From Solirubrobacter sp963798325 (GTDB lineage Bacteria > Actinomycetota > Thermoleophilia > Solirubrobacterales > Solirubrobacteraceae), in the NCBI GenBank assembly GCA_963798325.1, contig CAWCSS010000006.1, forward strand, positions 1 to 64,000: a stretch of DNA of 64,000 bases, read 5' to 3'. The position numbers were made by a program, and so were the translations under genes. The notes beneath the pieces are model-generated. The model ran no database searches. It saw nothing but the letters and a program-made list of their open reading frames with translations, and was not told the origin of the DNA. How positions within the stretch are numbered: the stretch's first letter is position 1; every line of letters starts with the position of its first letter. This document shows, piece after piece, positions 40,380 to 49,037 of this stretch.

Positions 40380-40405
40380 CAGGGTCTTAGTTGAGGAGCA
40401 GGTCC

Positions 40406-41074
40406 ATGCGCGTATTGGTGGTCGAGGACGAGATCAAGATGGCGAGCCTGATCCGGCGCGGTCTGCGCTCGGAAGGGTTGGCCGCGGATGTGGCCATCAA
40501 GGGCGAGGATGCCCTGTGGATGGCCGGCTCCACGGGCTATGACGCCATCGTGCTGGACGTGATGCTCCCGGGGATGGACGGCTTCGAGACATGCCGTCGT
40601 CTGCGCGAGGAGGGCATCTGGTCGCCGGTGATCATGCTCACCGCGCGCGACAGCGTGGAGGACCGCGTGGCCGGCCTTGACGGCGGCGCGGACGACTACC
40701 TCGCCAAGCCCTTCTCGTTCGCCGAGCTGCTCGCGCGCCTGCGCGCCCTGGCTCGTCGCGGCCCGGTGGAGCGCCCGGCGGTGCTCGAGGTCGGCACGCT
40801 CAAGCTCGACCCGGCCGCGCGCCGCGTCTGGCGCGAGGAGACCGAGGTCAACCTGTCCGCCAAGGAGTTCCAGCTGCTGGAGACGTTCATGCGTCACCCG
40901 GGCGAGGTGCTCTCGCGCTACCAGCTGCTCGAGCACGCCTGGGACTACGACTATGAAAATCGCTCGAACATCGTCGACGTCTACGTCCGCTACCTGCGCG
41001 ACAAGATCGACCGTCCGTTCGGCGTGACGCAGCTCGAGACGGTCCGCGGCGCCGGTTACCGCCTCCGCGACTAG
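40406..41074 (+). CDS. OmpR/PhoB-family response regulator
   Basis: 222 aa. Receiver ~1-118: VVEDE acidic pocket, phospho-Asp in VLDVMLPGMDG, Thr in MLTARDS, Lys in YLAKPFSF. Winged-helix DNA-binding domain ~128-222 (LSAKEFQLLETFMRHPGEVL, IVDVYVRYLRDKID, TVRGAGYRLRD). ATG 40406 has GAGGAG 8 nt upstream; the in-frame TTG at 40391 would include that site. Confidence 0.94.
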   Translation: MRVLVVEDEIKMASLIRRGLRSEGLAADVAIKGEDALWMAGSTGYDAIVLDVMLPGMDGFETCRRLREEGIWSPVIMLTARDSVEDRVAGLDGGADDYLAKPFSFAELLARLRALARRGPVERPAVLEVGTLKLDPAARRVWREETEVNLSAKEFQLLETFMRHPGEVLSRYQLLEHAWDYDYENRSNIVDVYVRYLRDKIDRPFGVTQLETVRGAGYRLRD

Positions 41075-41092
41075 TCGCGGTAGGCCGCGGCC

Positions 41093-41172
41093 TTAGCTCA
41101 CGAAGTTCATCGGGTCGGCCCGCCGCCAGTGGGCGTTGACCTCGGTCCAGGCGCGTGCCAGTCGCTTGGGCC
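41093..41172 (-). pseudogene. C-terminal gene remnant
   Basis: On the minus strand a frame reads KRLARAWTEVNAHWRRADPM then NFVS and stop, with protein-like composition, but no start exists within reach and the apparent upstream continuation (ELTPAQ) is in another frame. Not recognised. The rest of 41075-41324 holds small hairpins (near 41215 and 41230) and nothing else clear. Confidence 0.3.
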
Positions 41173-41291
41173 GGGGTCAACTCGCCGTTTCAGGGTTCGC
41201 CGAGGCCCCTGACGTCCTGCCAGGACGGCGGTTCCGAGGGAACCACGGGCCCGCGGTGATCGAGTAGCCCTGCGCCGCGCTGCCTGGCGGT

Positions 41292-41321
41292 GGAACCTTT
41301 CCCGCGCGGGCGCTGTATGGA
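41292..41321 (+). promoter_or_regulatory. Possible ECF-type promoter (GGAACC ... TATGGA)
   Basis: GGAACC at 41292-41297 matches the -35 of many ECF sigma factors; TATGGA follows after 18 bp and lies just before the GTG of an ECF sigma gene. Autoregulation would be typical. Confidence 0.3.
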
Positions 41322-41324
41322 GGT

Positions 41325-41864
41325 GTGGTGGCTCGAGCGCTGACCGAGGGTGAGCTGATCGCCCTCGCTTCCGACGGGGACGGCGACGCCTACGCGTCGC
41401 TCGTTCGCGCGCACCAGGACGTCGCCTTCCGCACCGCCATGCTGATCACCCAGAACGCCGCCGAGGCCGAAGAGGCCGCCCAGGACGCCTTCGTCAAGGC
41501 GTGGCGCGCGCTGCCTCGTTTCCGGCAGGGTGAGCCGTGGCGGCCGTGGCTGCTGACGATCGTCGCCAACGAGGCGCGCAACCGCCGCCGCTCGGCGGGC
41601 CGGCGCGCCGCTCTGGCGCTTCGCGCCCCGGTCGGCGAGTCCGACCCCTCAGCGGAGGCGGCGGTGATCGCGGGCGAGTCGCGCGCGGCGCTGCTGGCGG
41701 CGCTGTCGCGGCTGCGCGACGACGACCGCCTCGTGCTCGGCTGCCGCTACCTGCTCGAGCTCACCGAGGCCGAGACCGCCGCGGCGCTCGGCGTCAAGCA
41801 GGGGACCGTGAAGTCGCGCACGTCGCGTGCGCTCGGGCGCCTGCGCGGGGAGGTGACGCAATGA
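41325..41864 (+). CDS. ECF (sigma-70 family) RNA polymerase sigma factor
   Basis: 179 aa. Region 2 ~15-85 (YASLVRAHQDVAFRTAMLIT, EEAAQDAFVKAWRALPRF, WLLTIVANEARNRRR) and region 4 ~115-175 (LLAALSRLRDDDRLVLGCRY, LTEAETAAALGVKQGTVKSR). Start at the first of two GTG codons (41325/41328). ATGA overlap with the following membrane protein, the usual sigma/anti-sigma arrangement. Confidence 0.92.
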   Translation: MVARALTEGELIALASDGDGDAYASLVRAHQDVAFRTAMLITQNAAEAEEAAQDAFVKAWRALPRFRQGEPWRPWLLTIVANEARNRRRSAGRRAALALRAPVGESDPSAEAAVIAGESRAALLAALSRLRDDDRLVLGCRYLLELTEAETAAALGVKQGTVKSRTSRALGRLRGEVTQ

Positions 41865-42592
41865 CCCCCGACCTCGAACAGGCGCTGCGCTCGCTCGATC
41901 TCGACTGGCCCGAGACGCCGGACCTGGCGGCGGCGGTCGCGACGCGGATCGCGGCCGAGCCCCGCGCGGCGGCCGCCGGCCCGCGCGGCCGCGCCGCGCG
42001 CGTGCTCGCCCGCCCGCGCGGCTGGCGCCGCCGCGCCGCGTACGCGCTCGCCGCGCTCGCCCTGCTGTTCGGCGGGACGATGGCCGCCTCGCCCTCGGCG
42101 CGCACGGACGTCCTGCGCTGGCTCGGCCTCGAGAGCGTCGAGATCAAGCGCGAGGTCCCGCGTCCGCGCCCGGGCGCTTCTCTGCGACTCGGGACGCCGA
42201 CCACGGTCGAGGCGCTGGGCGTGCCGGTGCTCGTCCCCAAGGCGCTCGGCGAGCCCGACGCCTACAGGACCACGCTGCCCGACGGGGCGGTGGCGGCCTC
42301 GCTCGTCTACCCCGGGCCGGTCCTGGTGCAGACGTTCAAGGCGTCGGCGAAGCGGCTCATCCAGAAGTCGGTGGCCAGCGCGGATGCCGTCGAGGAGGTG
42401 CGCGTCGACGGCGCGCCGGGCTACTTCATCACCGGGGCGCACGGGTTCGCGTACGAGAGCGCCACGGGCGTCAACTACGAGGATCAGCGCATCGCGGGCA
42501 ACACGCTGCTGCTCGAGCGCGACGGGCTGCTGCTGCGCATCGAGGGGAACATCACGCGCGACCGCGCGCTGGAGATCGCCCGCTCGATCTGA
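41861..42592 (+). CDS. Putative anti-sigma factor, single-pass membrane protein
   Basis: 243 aa. Cytoplasmic N-part ~1-60 (LEQALRSLDLDWPETPDLAA), one membrane helix (AAYALAALALLFGGTMAA, ~62-80), and a ~160-residue extracytoplasmic beta-rich domain (ATVEALGVPVLVP-like strands, VDGAPGYFITGAHGFAYESA). No zinc-binding HxxxCxxC seen, so it is a non-ZAS type if it is the anti-sigma. Inferred from coupling to the ECF gene. Confidence 0.65.
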   Translation: MTPDLEQALRSLDLDWPETPDLAAAVATRIAAEPRAAAAGPRGRAARVLARPRGWRRRAAYALAALALLFGGTMAASPSARTDVLRWLGLESVEIKREVPRPRPGASLRLGTPTTVEALGVPVLVPKALGEPDAYRTTLPDGAVAASLVYPGPVLVQTFKASAKRLIQKSVASADAVEEVRVDGAPGYFITGAHGFAYESATGVNYEDQRIAGNTLLLERDGLLLRIEGNITRDRALEIARSI

Positions 42593-42614
42593 GGACGGAG
42601 GGGATGTTTCGCCG

Positions 42615-43166
42615 TCAGTTCAGTGACGGGTCCGGCGGCATCGTCGCCAGCAACGCGTAGCGATGGCCTTTCCGGCGAAGGACCGCCGCCCACAGTTCGT
42701 CGGGGACGGCCGTGAAGATCTCGTCGCGCGTCGGCGGCTCGATGATCCACGCCTCCTCGGCCAGCTCGTCCTCGAGCTGACCGGGGCCCCAGCCGGCATG
42801 GCCGGCGAACACCCGGGCGCGCCGGATCGCGCCGTCCAGGCGCTCCGGGTCATCGGCGTCGGCGCCGATGAAGCCGAGGTCCTCATCCACCAGCGCACCC
42901 GCGAGTTCGGGCACGTCGAACTCTGCCAGCACGATGACCGCGGTCTCGGCGACGGGGCCGCCGACGAAGACCGGCTCGGTGTCCCCGGCCAGCCAGGAGA
43001 GGTCGGGGACGGCCTCACCGACGGTCGAGCCGGCGGGGCGATTGAGGACCAGGCCCATGGCTCCCTCGTCGGTGTGCTCGGCGATCAGCACGACCGTGCG
43101 CACGAAATTCGGGTCGCGCAGAACGGGGGAGGCGAGGATGAGCTTGCCGCGAAGCGACTCGGCCAT
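42615..43166 (-). CDS. YqgE/AlgH family protein (UPF0301)
   Basis: 183 aa. Family pattern is clear: LRGKLILASPVLRDPNFVRT, VVLIAEHTDEGAMGLVLNRP, FVGGPVAETAVIVLAEF, RVFAGHAGWGPGQLEDELAE and WIIEPPTRDEIF. Biochemical role is not established. ATG 43166; convergent with the anti-sigma gene. Confidence 0.92.
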   Translation of the reverse strand: MAESLRGKLILASPVLRDPNFVRTVVLIAEHTDEGAMGLVLNRPAGSTVGEAVPDLSWLAGDTEPVFVGGPVAETAVIVLAEFDVPELAGALVDEDLGFIGADADDPERLDGAIRRARVFAGHAGWGPGQLEDELAEEAWIIEPPTRDEIFTAVPDELWAAVLRRKGHRYALLATMPPDPSLN

Positions 43167-43180
43167 GCCCCAATTGTGCT

Positions 43181-44728
43181 CTACCGGCGCTTGGCCTTGG
43201 TCTTCTTCTTCTTGTTCTTCTTCTTTTTCTTGGCGGCGGACTTCTTCTTCTTCTTCTTGCTCTTCTTCTTCGAGGACTTCTTCTTCTTGGCCGACGTCTT
43301 GGCCTTGGCGGAAGTCGTCCTGCCCTTGGACCTGCTCTGGCTGGCGGCGCGGTTGACGCCCGCGGCGCCGACCGGCGAGGTCGGTGCCGAGGCGGCCGAG
43401 GCCGTGCCGTCCGGGTTGGTGGCGAGCACGGTCACGCGCAGGCGGCGGCCGAGATCGTCGCTGGTGACGAGATAGGTCCCCTCGGTCTCTCCGGCGATGT
43501 CCGTCCAGCCGGCGGCCGCGAGTCGCTGCCACTGGTACGTGTAGGCGGTCGGGCCGTTGCTCCAGCTGCCGTTGCCGGCGGTGAGCGTCGAGCCGCGGCG
43601 CACGGAGCCACCGACGGTCGGCGCGGCGCTGGCCGCGGGCGGCTGCGGCACCCAGGCGGCGCCACCGCCGCAGGCCGGGGAGATCTCACCGCACGGCGCG
43701 AGGAACACCGAGTCCCACGTGTTCCAGTGCGTGGCCAGGTAGCTGCCGGCGGCCGGAGCCGGGTTGAAGTAGTCGTCGCGCCCGCAGTCGTAGCTCTGCG
43801 GGATCGCGCCGGGAATGCTCGCGCAGTCCTGCTGCATCGCATGGGCGGCGCCGGCGTCCTCGGTGTAACACATGACGTCCGCGCCCTGCCAGCAATGGCC
43901 GTACTGCGGCAGCTGCTGGCCGCGCGGCTCGGTCGAGTGCGGAGCGCCCCACTGGACGGCGCCGAGGTTGTGCGTCATCTCGTGCAGGAAGCCCTCGGGC
44001 CACCAGCCCCAGCGCGTGGCGCCCGGAGCGGCGGCGCCGTTGCGGCTGAAGAGCACAGCGGTCAGACCGCCGCGGTTGTGAACGTTCCTGGTCCCCGACT
44101 GCTCGCCCGACGCACCCATGATCGTCTCGCCCAGCCCGTACTCCTGCGTGCCGCCGGAGAGGCCGTCGGCGAGCACGACCGCGTTGCGCGGCCCGCCGGC
44201 GGCGGCCAGCGAGCGCTGGACGATCGACGCGATCGCCCCGAAGTTGTCGGCGTACGACGAGCGCGGCCCGGGCAGCGGCACGACCTGGATGTCGACGTAC
44301 TTGGGCCCGCAGTTGGTGCCCATGTCCAGCCGCAGCGCCTTCATGCCGCCGTCCTGCGAGGACAGGAATCGCTGGACGATCGCCACGTTGGCCTGCAGCG
44401 CATCCCGCCACCCGGCGAACCGGTTCGGCTGGTCGGCGGCGAACGCGTACACGAGCTTGAACTGCGGCTTGGCCACCGGCGTGGCGGCATTGGCCGTGTC
44501 GTCGGCGGTCGTCTCGGTGCCACACCACGTGGTGGGCAGGCCGTCCCCGCCGTCGGACTGATCGTTGGCGGTCGCGACGACCTCGGCGAGGTTGACCTCC
44601 TGCAGCTGCCCGCGCGTGTCGCGGTGCGTGACACGGCCCTGGCTGTCGGCGTGCGTGAGCGCGAACGTCGGCAGGGCGAGCGTGGTGAGCGCGAAGAGGG
44701 CAGCGCCGATGGCGGGCAGGCGGATCAT
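43181..44728 (-). CDS. Secreted zinc-metalloprotease-like protein with poly-lysine C-terminal tail
   Basis: 515 aa. Signal peptide (LPAIGAALFALTTLALPTFA). Residues ~90-360 form a protease-like domain with HEMTHNLGAVQWGAPH, an HExxH zinc motif with a further downstream His. Then an Ig-like/bacterial surface domain ~370-455 (GSVRRGSTLTAGNGSWSNGP, VTSDDLGRRLRVTVLATNPD). The last ~50 residues are almost all Lys with Ser/Ala/Asn, encoded by AAG. A polycationic tail may bind teichoic/other anionic wall polymers, phosphate or DNA. ATG 44728 with TAACCG 7 nt upstream. Confidence 0.78.
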   Translation of the reverse strand: MIRLPAIGAALFALTTLALPTFALTHADSQGRVTHRDTRGQLQEVNLAEVVATANDQSDGGDGLPTTWCGTETTADDTANAATPVAKPQFKLVYAFAADQPNRFAGWRDALQANVAIVQRFLSSQDGGMKALRLDMGTNCGPKYVDIQVVPLPGPRSSYADNFGAIASIVQRSLAAAGGPRNAVVLADGLSGGTQEYGLGETIMGASGEQSGTRNVHNRGGLTAVLFSRNGAAAPGATRWGWWPEGFLHEMTHNLGAVQWGAPHSTEPRGQQLPQYGHCWQGADVMCYTEDAGAAHAMQQDCASIPGAIPQSYDCGRDDYFNPAPAAGSYLATHWNTWDSVFLAPCGEISPACGGGAAWVPQPPAASAAPTVGGSVRRGSTLTAGNGSWSNGPTAYTYQWQRLAAAGWTDIAGETEGTYLVTSDDLGRRLRVTVLATNPDGTASAASAPTSPVGAAGVNRAASQSRSKGRTTSAKAKTSAKKKKSSKKKSKKKKKKSAAKKKKKNKKKKTKAKRR

Positions 44729-44890
44729 CGTGCCCCGGTTAGTCGGCGTGTGGCGGTTGGGCTTGAACTGCGAGAGGCCGCGGCGGTGGCGTCAAGCGCG
44801 CGCTCCCGCCGCGCGGGCTCTCGTTGCGAGTGGGCGCGCTGGCCCGCCTGGCAGCGATGACCGGCCGGCGCCGGTGCGCCCGCGATGAGC

Positions 44891-45174
44891 GGGCCACTTC
44901 TGATCGGTTCGGCGGACGAAACGGCCTCGAGCCGAGGGGGTGTCGTCGGAAACTCTCGCTGAAGCGCGAGTGAGCGACTACACCCCCACCGACGCGCCAA
45001 CTCGACCGGTCCGAGAGTGATCGAAACGGCCCAGATCGCGGTCGTTCGTGTCAGGTGGGCCTCCCTCGGAGGCCCCACCCTGAACGCGCCGTCGCGGCAG
45101 TCGATCGCGAGTCCGACAGGACCGGGCGAAGCCCGCCGCGAAGCGGTCGCCTCGACGGCCGCCAGGCGACCCGC
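44891..45174 (-). repeat. Structured intergenic element, copy 2 (minus strand)
   Basis: Read on the minus strand from 45174 to 44891 this aligns along its length with 9200-9507. Shared blocks, in order: GTCGCCT, GGCGGCCGTC, GACTGCCGCGAC, TCAGGGT, GACAC, AACGACCGCG, GTTTCGATCAC, TCGAGTTGGCGCGTC, GGGGGTG, CGTTTCGTCCGCCGAACC, AGTGGC. The hairpin at 45055-45078 pairs as well as its copy-1 partner although the paired bases differ, and the stem around 44935-44990 closes with GGGGGTGT/ACACCCCC. It starts 7 nt after the aldo/keto reductase stop. The remaining 44729-44890 is GC-rich and otherwise empty. Confidence 0.75.
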
Positions 45175-45180
45175 TGGCCG

Positions 45181-46311
45181 CTAAGCGGCCTTGCGCAGGT
45201 CGCGCTCGGGCGAGATGCCCCAGCGCGACGCGAGCGACACGAGCTCGTCGTCCAACGGCCAGCGGTCCGCGATCGGTTCGCCTTCGTAGTCCGGGGCCGC
45301 GCCCTTGAGCGCCATCGACCCCGTGTTGTCGCCGAGCGCGCGGATCTCAGCGACCTCCGCGTCGGACAACACCGACGGCACGGACACCGCGGCCAGTTCC
45401 GCGAGCTTGTCCTCGATCGACTTCGAGCTCCCCGGCTCCTCGATCAACGTGGGCGCGACGACGTGAACCGGCCCGTGGGCGAGGTTCCAGTGGCACGCGA
45501 GTTGCAGGAGGGTGAGCCCGTGACGGTCGGCGATCGCGCGCATCGCGCCGAGCTTCTCGCGGCCCCGCTCGACCCAGCCGTCGGGGCGGAACCCGCGGTG
45601 GTCGTAGCGCGGGAACGCGTGGCCCTCGAGCACGTCGTCGTGGAACAGGCCGCCGTAGTCGACGACGCGGGTGATCACGCGGACGTCGTGGCGCTCGGCG
45701 GCGGGCAGCACCAGCTCGCCGGGCCAGGGCTCCAACGGGTTGAGGATGACCATCGCCCAGTCGATCCGGTCGCCGAAGCGCTCCAGGCAGTCGATCACAT
45801 CAAGGGTGAAGCCGTTGGCGGGGCCGGGGGCCACGCCGAGTGATCTGGTCAGGCCCTCCGCGCGCAGACCTTCCAGCGCGTCCCACACGGCCTCGCTCGT
45901 ATAGCCCGTTCGGTCAGGATTGTGGAGGAGGAGAACATCGAAGGCATCAACCCCGCATCGCTGAAGACTGCGCTCCGTTGCCATTCGCACGTAGTCGGCG
46001 TATTCGGCCGGTCCGCGAAGGCGCGGATCGGTGAATCGGGGGAAGCCCTTGGAACCTTCTCGTTCGCCGGTGTAGAAGTCATGTCCGATCGCACCGACCA
46101 GCGAAAACTCATCCCTCGGCACTCCGGCCAGCGCGCGTCCCAGCAGGGCGTCCGCTTCGCCTGCGCCATAGGTGTCAGCAGTGATGAATGTCGCGATACC
46201 CTTCGACGGGCGCAGGAGGGCAGCGAACCGATCGTCGGAGATCGGTTCACCGAAGTGCATGAAGCGGCCGCCGCTCCACGTCCCGACAGCGGTACATGAC
46301 AGCTCAGGCAC
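45181..46311 (-). CDS. Aldo/keto reductase
   Basis: 376 aa (alpha/beta)8 barrel. Catalytic Tyr in FITADTYGAGEADALLGRAL, active-site His in VGAIGHDFYTGE where Lys is usual, RSLQRCGVDAFDVLLLHNPD, and the C-terminal phosphate-binding EPGSSKSIEDKLAEL. NADP-dependent reduction of an aldehyde or ketone is the family role. GTG 46311 gives a complete first strand; GGGAAGAG lies just upstream. The C-terminal ~70 residues extend past the classic barrel. Confidence 0.85.
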   Translation of the reverse strand: MPELSCTAVGTWSGGRFMHFGEPISDDRFAALLRPSKGIATFITADTYGAGEADALLGRALAGVPRDEFSLVGAIGHDFYTGEREGSKGFPRFTDPRLRGPAEYADYVRMATERSLQRCGVDAFDVLLLHNPDRTGYTSEAVWDALEGLRAEGLTRSLGVAPGPANGFTLDVIDCLERFGDRIDWAMVILNPLEPWPGELVLPAAERHDVRVITRVVDYGGLFHDDVLEGHAFPRYDHRGFRPDGWVERGREKLGAMRAIADRHGLTLLQLACHWNLAHGPVHVVAPTLIEEPGSSKSIEDKLAELAAVSVPSVLSDAEVAEIRALGDNTGSMALKGAAPDYEGEPIADRWPLDDELVSLASRWGISPERDLRKAA

Positions 46312-46365
46312 AGTCTCTTCCCTTAAGTATTCACCCAAGGCCACAGAAAGGCCGATGATACGAGG

Positions 46366-48291
46366 GTGACGCAGTCGCGCTGGGGTATCGGATCTGTTCT
46401 CGTCCTGGTCTGGGCGCTGTCCTGCGTGCTCGTTTCCGAGGCGAACGCGGCCGAATTGATCGTTCAGCGCGACGCCGGCCTGAGCGCCGGTCAGCGTGCC
46501 GACCTTCGCCGCGATGCCGGCGTGACGCACGAGCGGATGCTCGCGCTCAAGAACGCGGAGCTCGTCACGGTGCCCGACGCTCGCACCGACGAGGCGATGG
46601 CCGCGCTCAACGCGGACCCGGACGTCGCCTACGCCGTCCCGAACGTCAGCCTGCACATCTCGTCGGCGACCGCCGCCGACGATCCGTACTTCCGGTTCCA
46701 ATGGGACCTCGAGCAGTCCAACGACGCCGACATCGACGTGCTCTCCGCCTGGAACTACCCGAGCGACGGCGCCGGCAGCGACGTCAGCGTCGCGGTGGTC
46801 GACCAGGAGATCCACACCTCGCACTTCGATCTCCTCGGCCACATCAACACCGACATGGCGACCGACGTGCTCGACAAGGGCACCAGGTGCACCGCCGCGG
46901 CGCCGGTCATCGATCACGGCACGCACGTCGCGGGGACGATCGTCGCGGCCCGCGACAACAAGTCCGGCATCGCCGGGATCGCGCCCAGCGCGCGCGTCGT
47001 GCCGGTGCGCGCCTTCGACAACTGCGGGTCGAGCACGCTCGAAGCGATCCTCGCCGGCTTCCAGTACGCGGGCGACGCCCAGCTGCCGATCGTGGTGGCG
47101 TCCTTCGCCACCGACCCGCTCGACCAGCACGACAGCGCGAGCATCAACGACGCCTTCGCCGGGATCTTCGAGCGCTTTCCGGACACGCTGTTCGTCGTCG
47201 CCGCCGGCAACGAAGGCTCGAACAACGCCGAGCGGCCCGTCTACCCGTGCGACACCCGCAACCCGGTGACCCGGGTCGACCCGCCCAACGTGATCTGCGT
47301 CGGCATGAGCGACCAGCGCGACGCCCCGGACTGCCAGAGCAACGTCGGCGGCTCCGTCGACGTGTTCGCGCCGGGCCGCTCGTTGTGGTCGACGGTCGGG
47401 TCCGACAAGGGGGTCGACCGCCTGTCCGGCACCTCGCAGGCCGCCGCGGTCGTCGCCGGCATCGCCGCGCTGGCCAACTCGGCCGAGCCGCTGTGGCTGG
47501 GCGAGCAGCTCAAGGACGCCTTGACCAACGGCGTCGACTACAAGGCCGGGATGCAGGACCTGGCCACCTCCGGCGGGCGGGTGAACGCCGCGCGCACGCT
47601 CGGCGTCACCCACGACCCCGACGGGCTGGACCTCGGCAACGGCGGCCCGGGCGGCAGCTGGCGTTCCTGCGACGCCGACCACGACGGCTACACCGACGCG
47701 AGCGATGACTGCCCCACCGTCGCCGGCACGCTCAAGGGCTGCCCTGACACCGACGGCGACGGCATCATCGACGACCAGGACAACTGTCCGACGGTCGCCA
47801 ACGAGGACCAGATGAACATGGACGGCGACGCGCTCGGCGACGCGTGCGACCCCGACGCCGACGGCGACACCGTGGCCGTCCCCAAGGACGTGTGTCCGAC
47901 GGTGTACGCGGTGACCCTGAACGGCTGCCCGCCGTCCGAGATCATCGTGGACCCGCCGATGGACCCGCCGGTGGACTCGAGGCCGATCGTCGTCCCGGTG
48001 CCGACCGCGACGCCGACGCCGACGCCGATCGCCCGGGCCCCGCTGCGGGTCACGATCGCCATCAAGGTCACCCGCAAGGTGGCCAAGGTGACGATCAAGC
48101 CGACGCGAGCGGCGACCGTCGCGGTGAAGGTCGAGCGCCGGGTCAAGCGCAAGTGGCGCAGGGTGACGCTCCGCTCGCTGGCCTCGAGCGCCGCCGGCCG
48201 CTCGCTGACGCTCAGGCGCCTGGCCAAGGGCAGATACCGCGTGACGGCCACTGCCGCCGGCATCAAGCGGGCCAAGTCCTTCAAGGTGTGA
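46366..48291 (+). CDS. Secreted subtilisin-like (S8) protease with thrombospondin type-3 repeats
   Basis: 641 aa. Signal peptide (VLVLVWALSCVLVSEANA), I9-type propeptide to ~100, S8 domain ~125-410: Asp in VAVVDQEIHTSH (DQE instead of D-S/T-G), His in DHGTHVAGTIVAA, oxyanion Asn in VVAAGNEGSNNAE and Ser in LSGTSQAAAVVAG. Then Ca-binding TSP3 repeats ~440-510 (DTDGDGIIDDQDNCPTVANE), Pro-rich linker and a Lys/Arg-rich beta domain (~555-641). Exported, probably wall associated. GTG 46366. Stop overlaps the next start. Confidence 0.88.
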   Translation: MTQSRWGIGSVLVLVWALSCVLVSEANAAELIVQRDAGLSAGQRADLRRDAGVTHERMLALKNAELVTVPDARTDEAMAALNADPDVAYAVPNVSLHISSATAADDPYFRFQWDLEQSNDADIDVLSAWNYPSDGAGSDVSVAVVDQEIHTSHFDLLGHINTDMATDVLDKGTRCTAAAPVIDHGTHVAGTIVAARDNKSGIAGIAPSARVVPVRAFDNCGSSTLEAILAGFQYAGDAQLPIVVASFATDPLDQHDSASINDAFAGIFERFPDTLFVVAAGNEGSNNAERPVYPCDTRNPVTRVDPPNVICVGMSDQRDAPDCQSNVGGSVDVFAPGRSLWSTVGSDKGVDRLSGTSQAAAVVAGIAALANSAEPLWLGEQLKDALTNGVDYKAGMQDLATSGGRVNAARTLGVTHDPDGLDLGNGGPGGSWRSCDADHDGYTDASDDCPTVAGTLKGCPDTDGDGIIDDQDNCPTVANEDQMNMDGDALGDACDPDADGDTVAVPKDVCPTVYAVTLNGCPPSEIIVDPPMDPPVDSRPIVVPVPTATPTPTPIARAPLRVTIAIKVTRKVAKVTIKPTRAATVAVKVERRVKRKWRRVTLRSLASSAAGRSLTLRRLAKGRYRVTATAAGIKRAKSFKV

Positions 48292-49037
48292 ACGCCGGCG
48301 TCCTCGCCTTCGGCGACTCGATCACCAACGGCGGGGGCGAGTTGCAGTGGGGCGTGGCGCTGCAGTCGTGGGCGCTGTGGCTGGCCCGCGGGCTCGGGCT
48401 GCCCTACACCGGCTACGCCGTCGACGGCGCCACCGCCGACCACGTGGTCGGCCACCAGCTTCCGGCGTTCGAGCAGCGCACCGCGCTCCCGGACGCCCGC
48501 TACGACGTCGGCTGCCTCTACATCGGCGTCAACGACGTGCGCCGCGACGAGTGGGACCCGGCGCGATTCGCGGCCGATCATGCCGCGGCCACGGCGTTCC
48601 TGGCGCAGCGCTGCGACCGCGTGCTGCTGGTGACGCTCCCGGAGGACCTCGGGCGCCCGCGGGCGCGTGGCGTCGCGCAGGCCAACGCGATCATCGAGCG
48701 CGCCGCGCGCGAGCACGTCCTGCTCGACCTGCGGGGCTTCGGCGCGCGCAACCTGGTGATGACCGATCACGTGCACCCGACCGCGTTCGGGCAGGTGTGG
48801 ATCGCCGAGCGCGCGCTCGATGCCCTCGGGATGGACGTCCGGGTCAGGCCGTCCCAGCTGATCTCGCCCGGCGAGCGCAGCCGCCGGCACGCCCTGCAGG
48901 GTGACTGGACCTACACCTACCGCGCGCTCAAGCAGGCGGCTCGGGCCGCGGCGGCGGCGCGCCGAGCTGCTCGAGCCGCCGCGGCACGTAGCGATAGCCC
49001 AGAAACAGCAGCAGCCCGAACGCCGGCAGACCCATAG
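48288..49037 (+). CDS. SGNH-hydrolase (GDSL-like) family protein
   Basis: 249 aa. Block I LAFGDSITNGGGELQWG with the nucleophile Ser, block II Gly region, block III CLYIGVNDVRRDEW with oxyanion Asn, block V MTDHVHPTAFGQVWIAE with the Asp-His pair. Cytoplasmic esterase/lipase-like. GTG 48288 overlaps the protease stop. The Ala/Arg-rich end overlaps the convergent DUF3159 gene by 110 bp, which is unusual; a lost earlier stop is possible. Confidence 0.83.
   Translation: MNAGVLAFGDSITNGGGELQWGVALQSWALWLARGLGLPYTGYAVDGATADHVVGHQLPAFEQRTALPDARYDVGCLYIGVNDVRRDEWDPARFAADHAAATAFLAQRCDRVLLVTLPEDLGRPRARGVAQANAIIERAAREHVLLDLRGFGARNLVMTDHVHPTAFGQVWIAERALDALGMDVRVRPSQLISPGERSRRHALQGDWTYTYRALKQAARAAAAARRAARAAAARSDSPETAAARTPADP

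Noticed and set aside
42663..43475. Plus-strand frame rich in Phe and Leu
   Set aside because: It is the complement of the AAG lysine runs of the metalloprotease tail (read as Phe/Leu), not a membrane protein.
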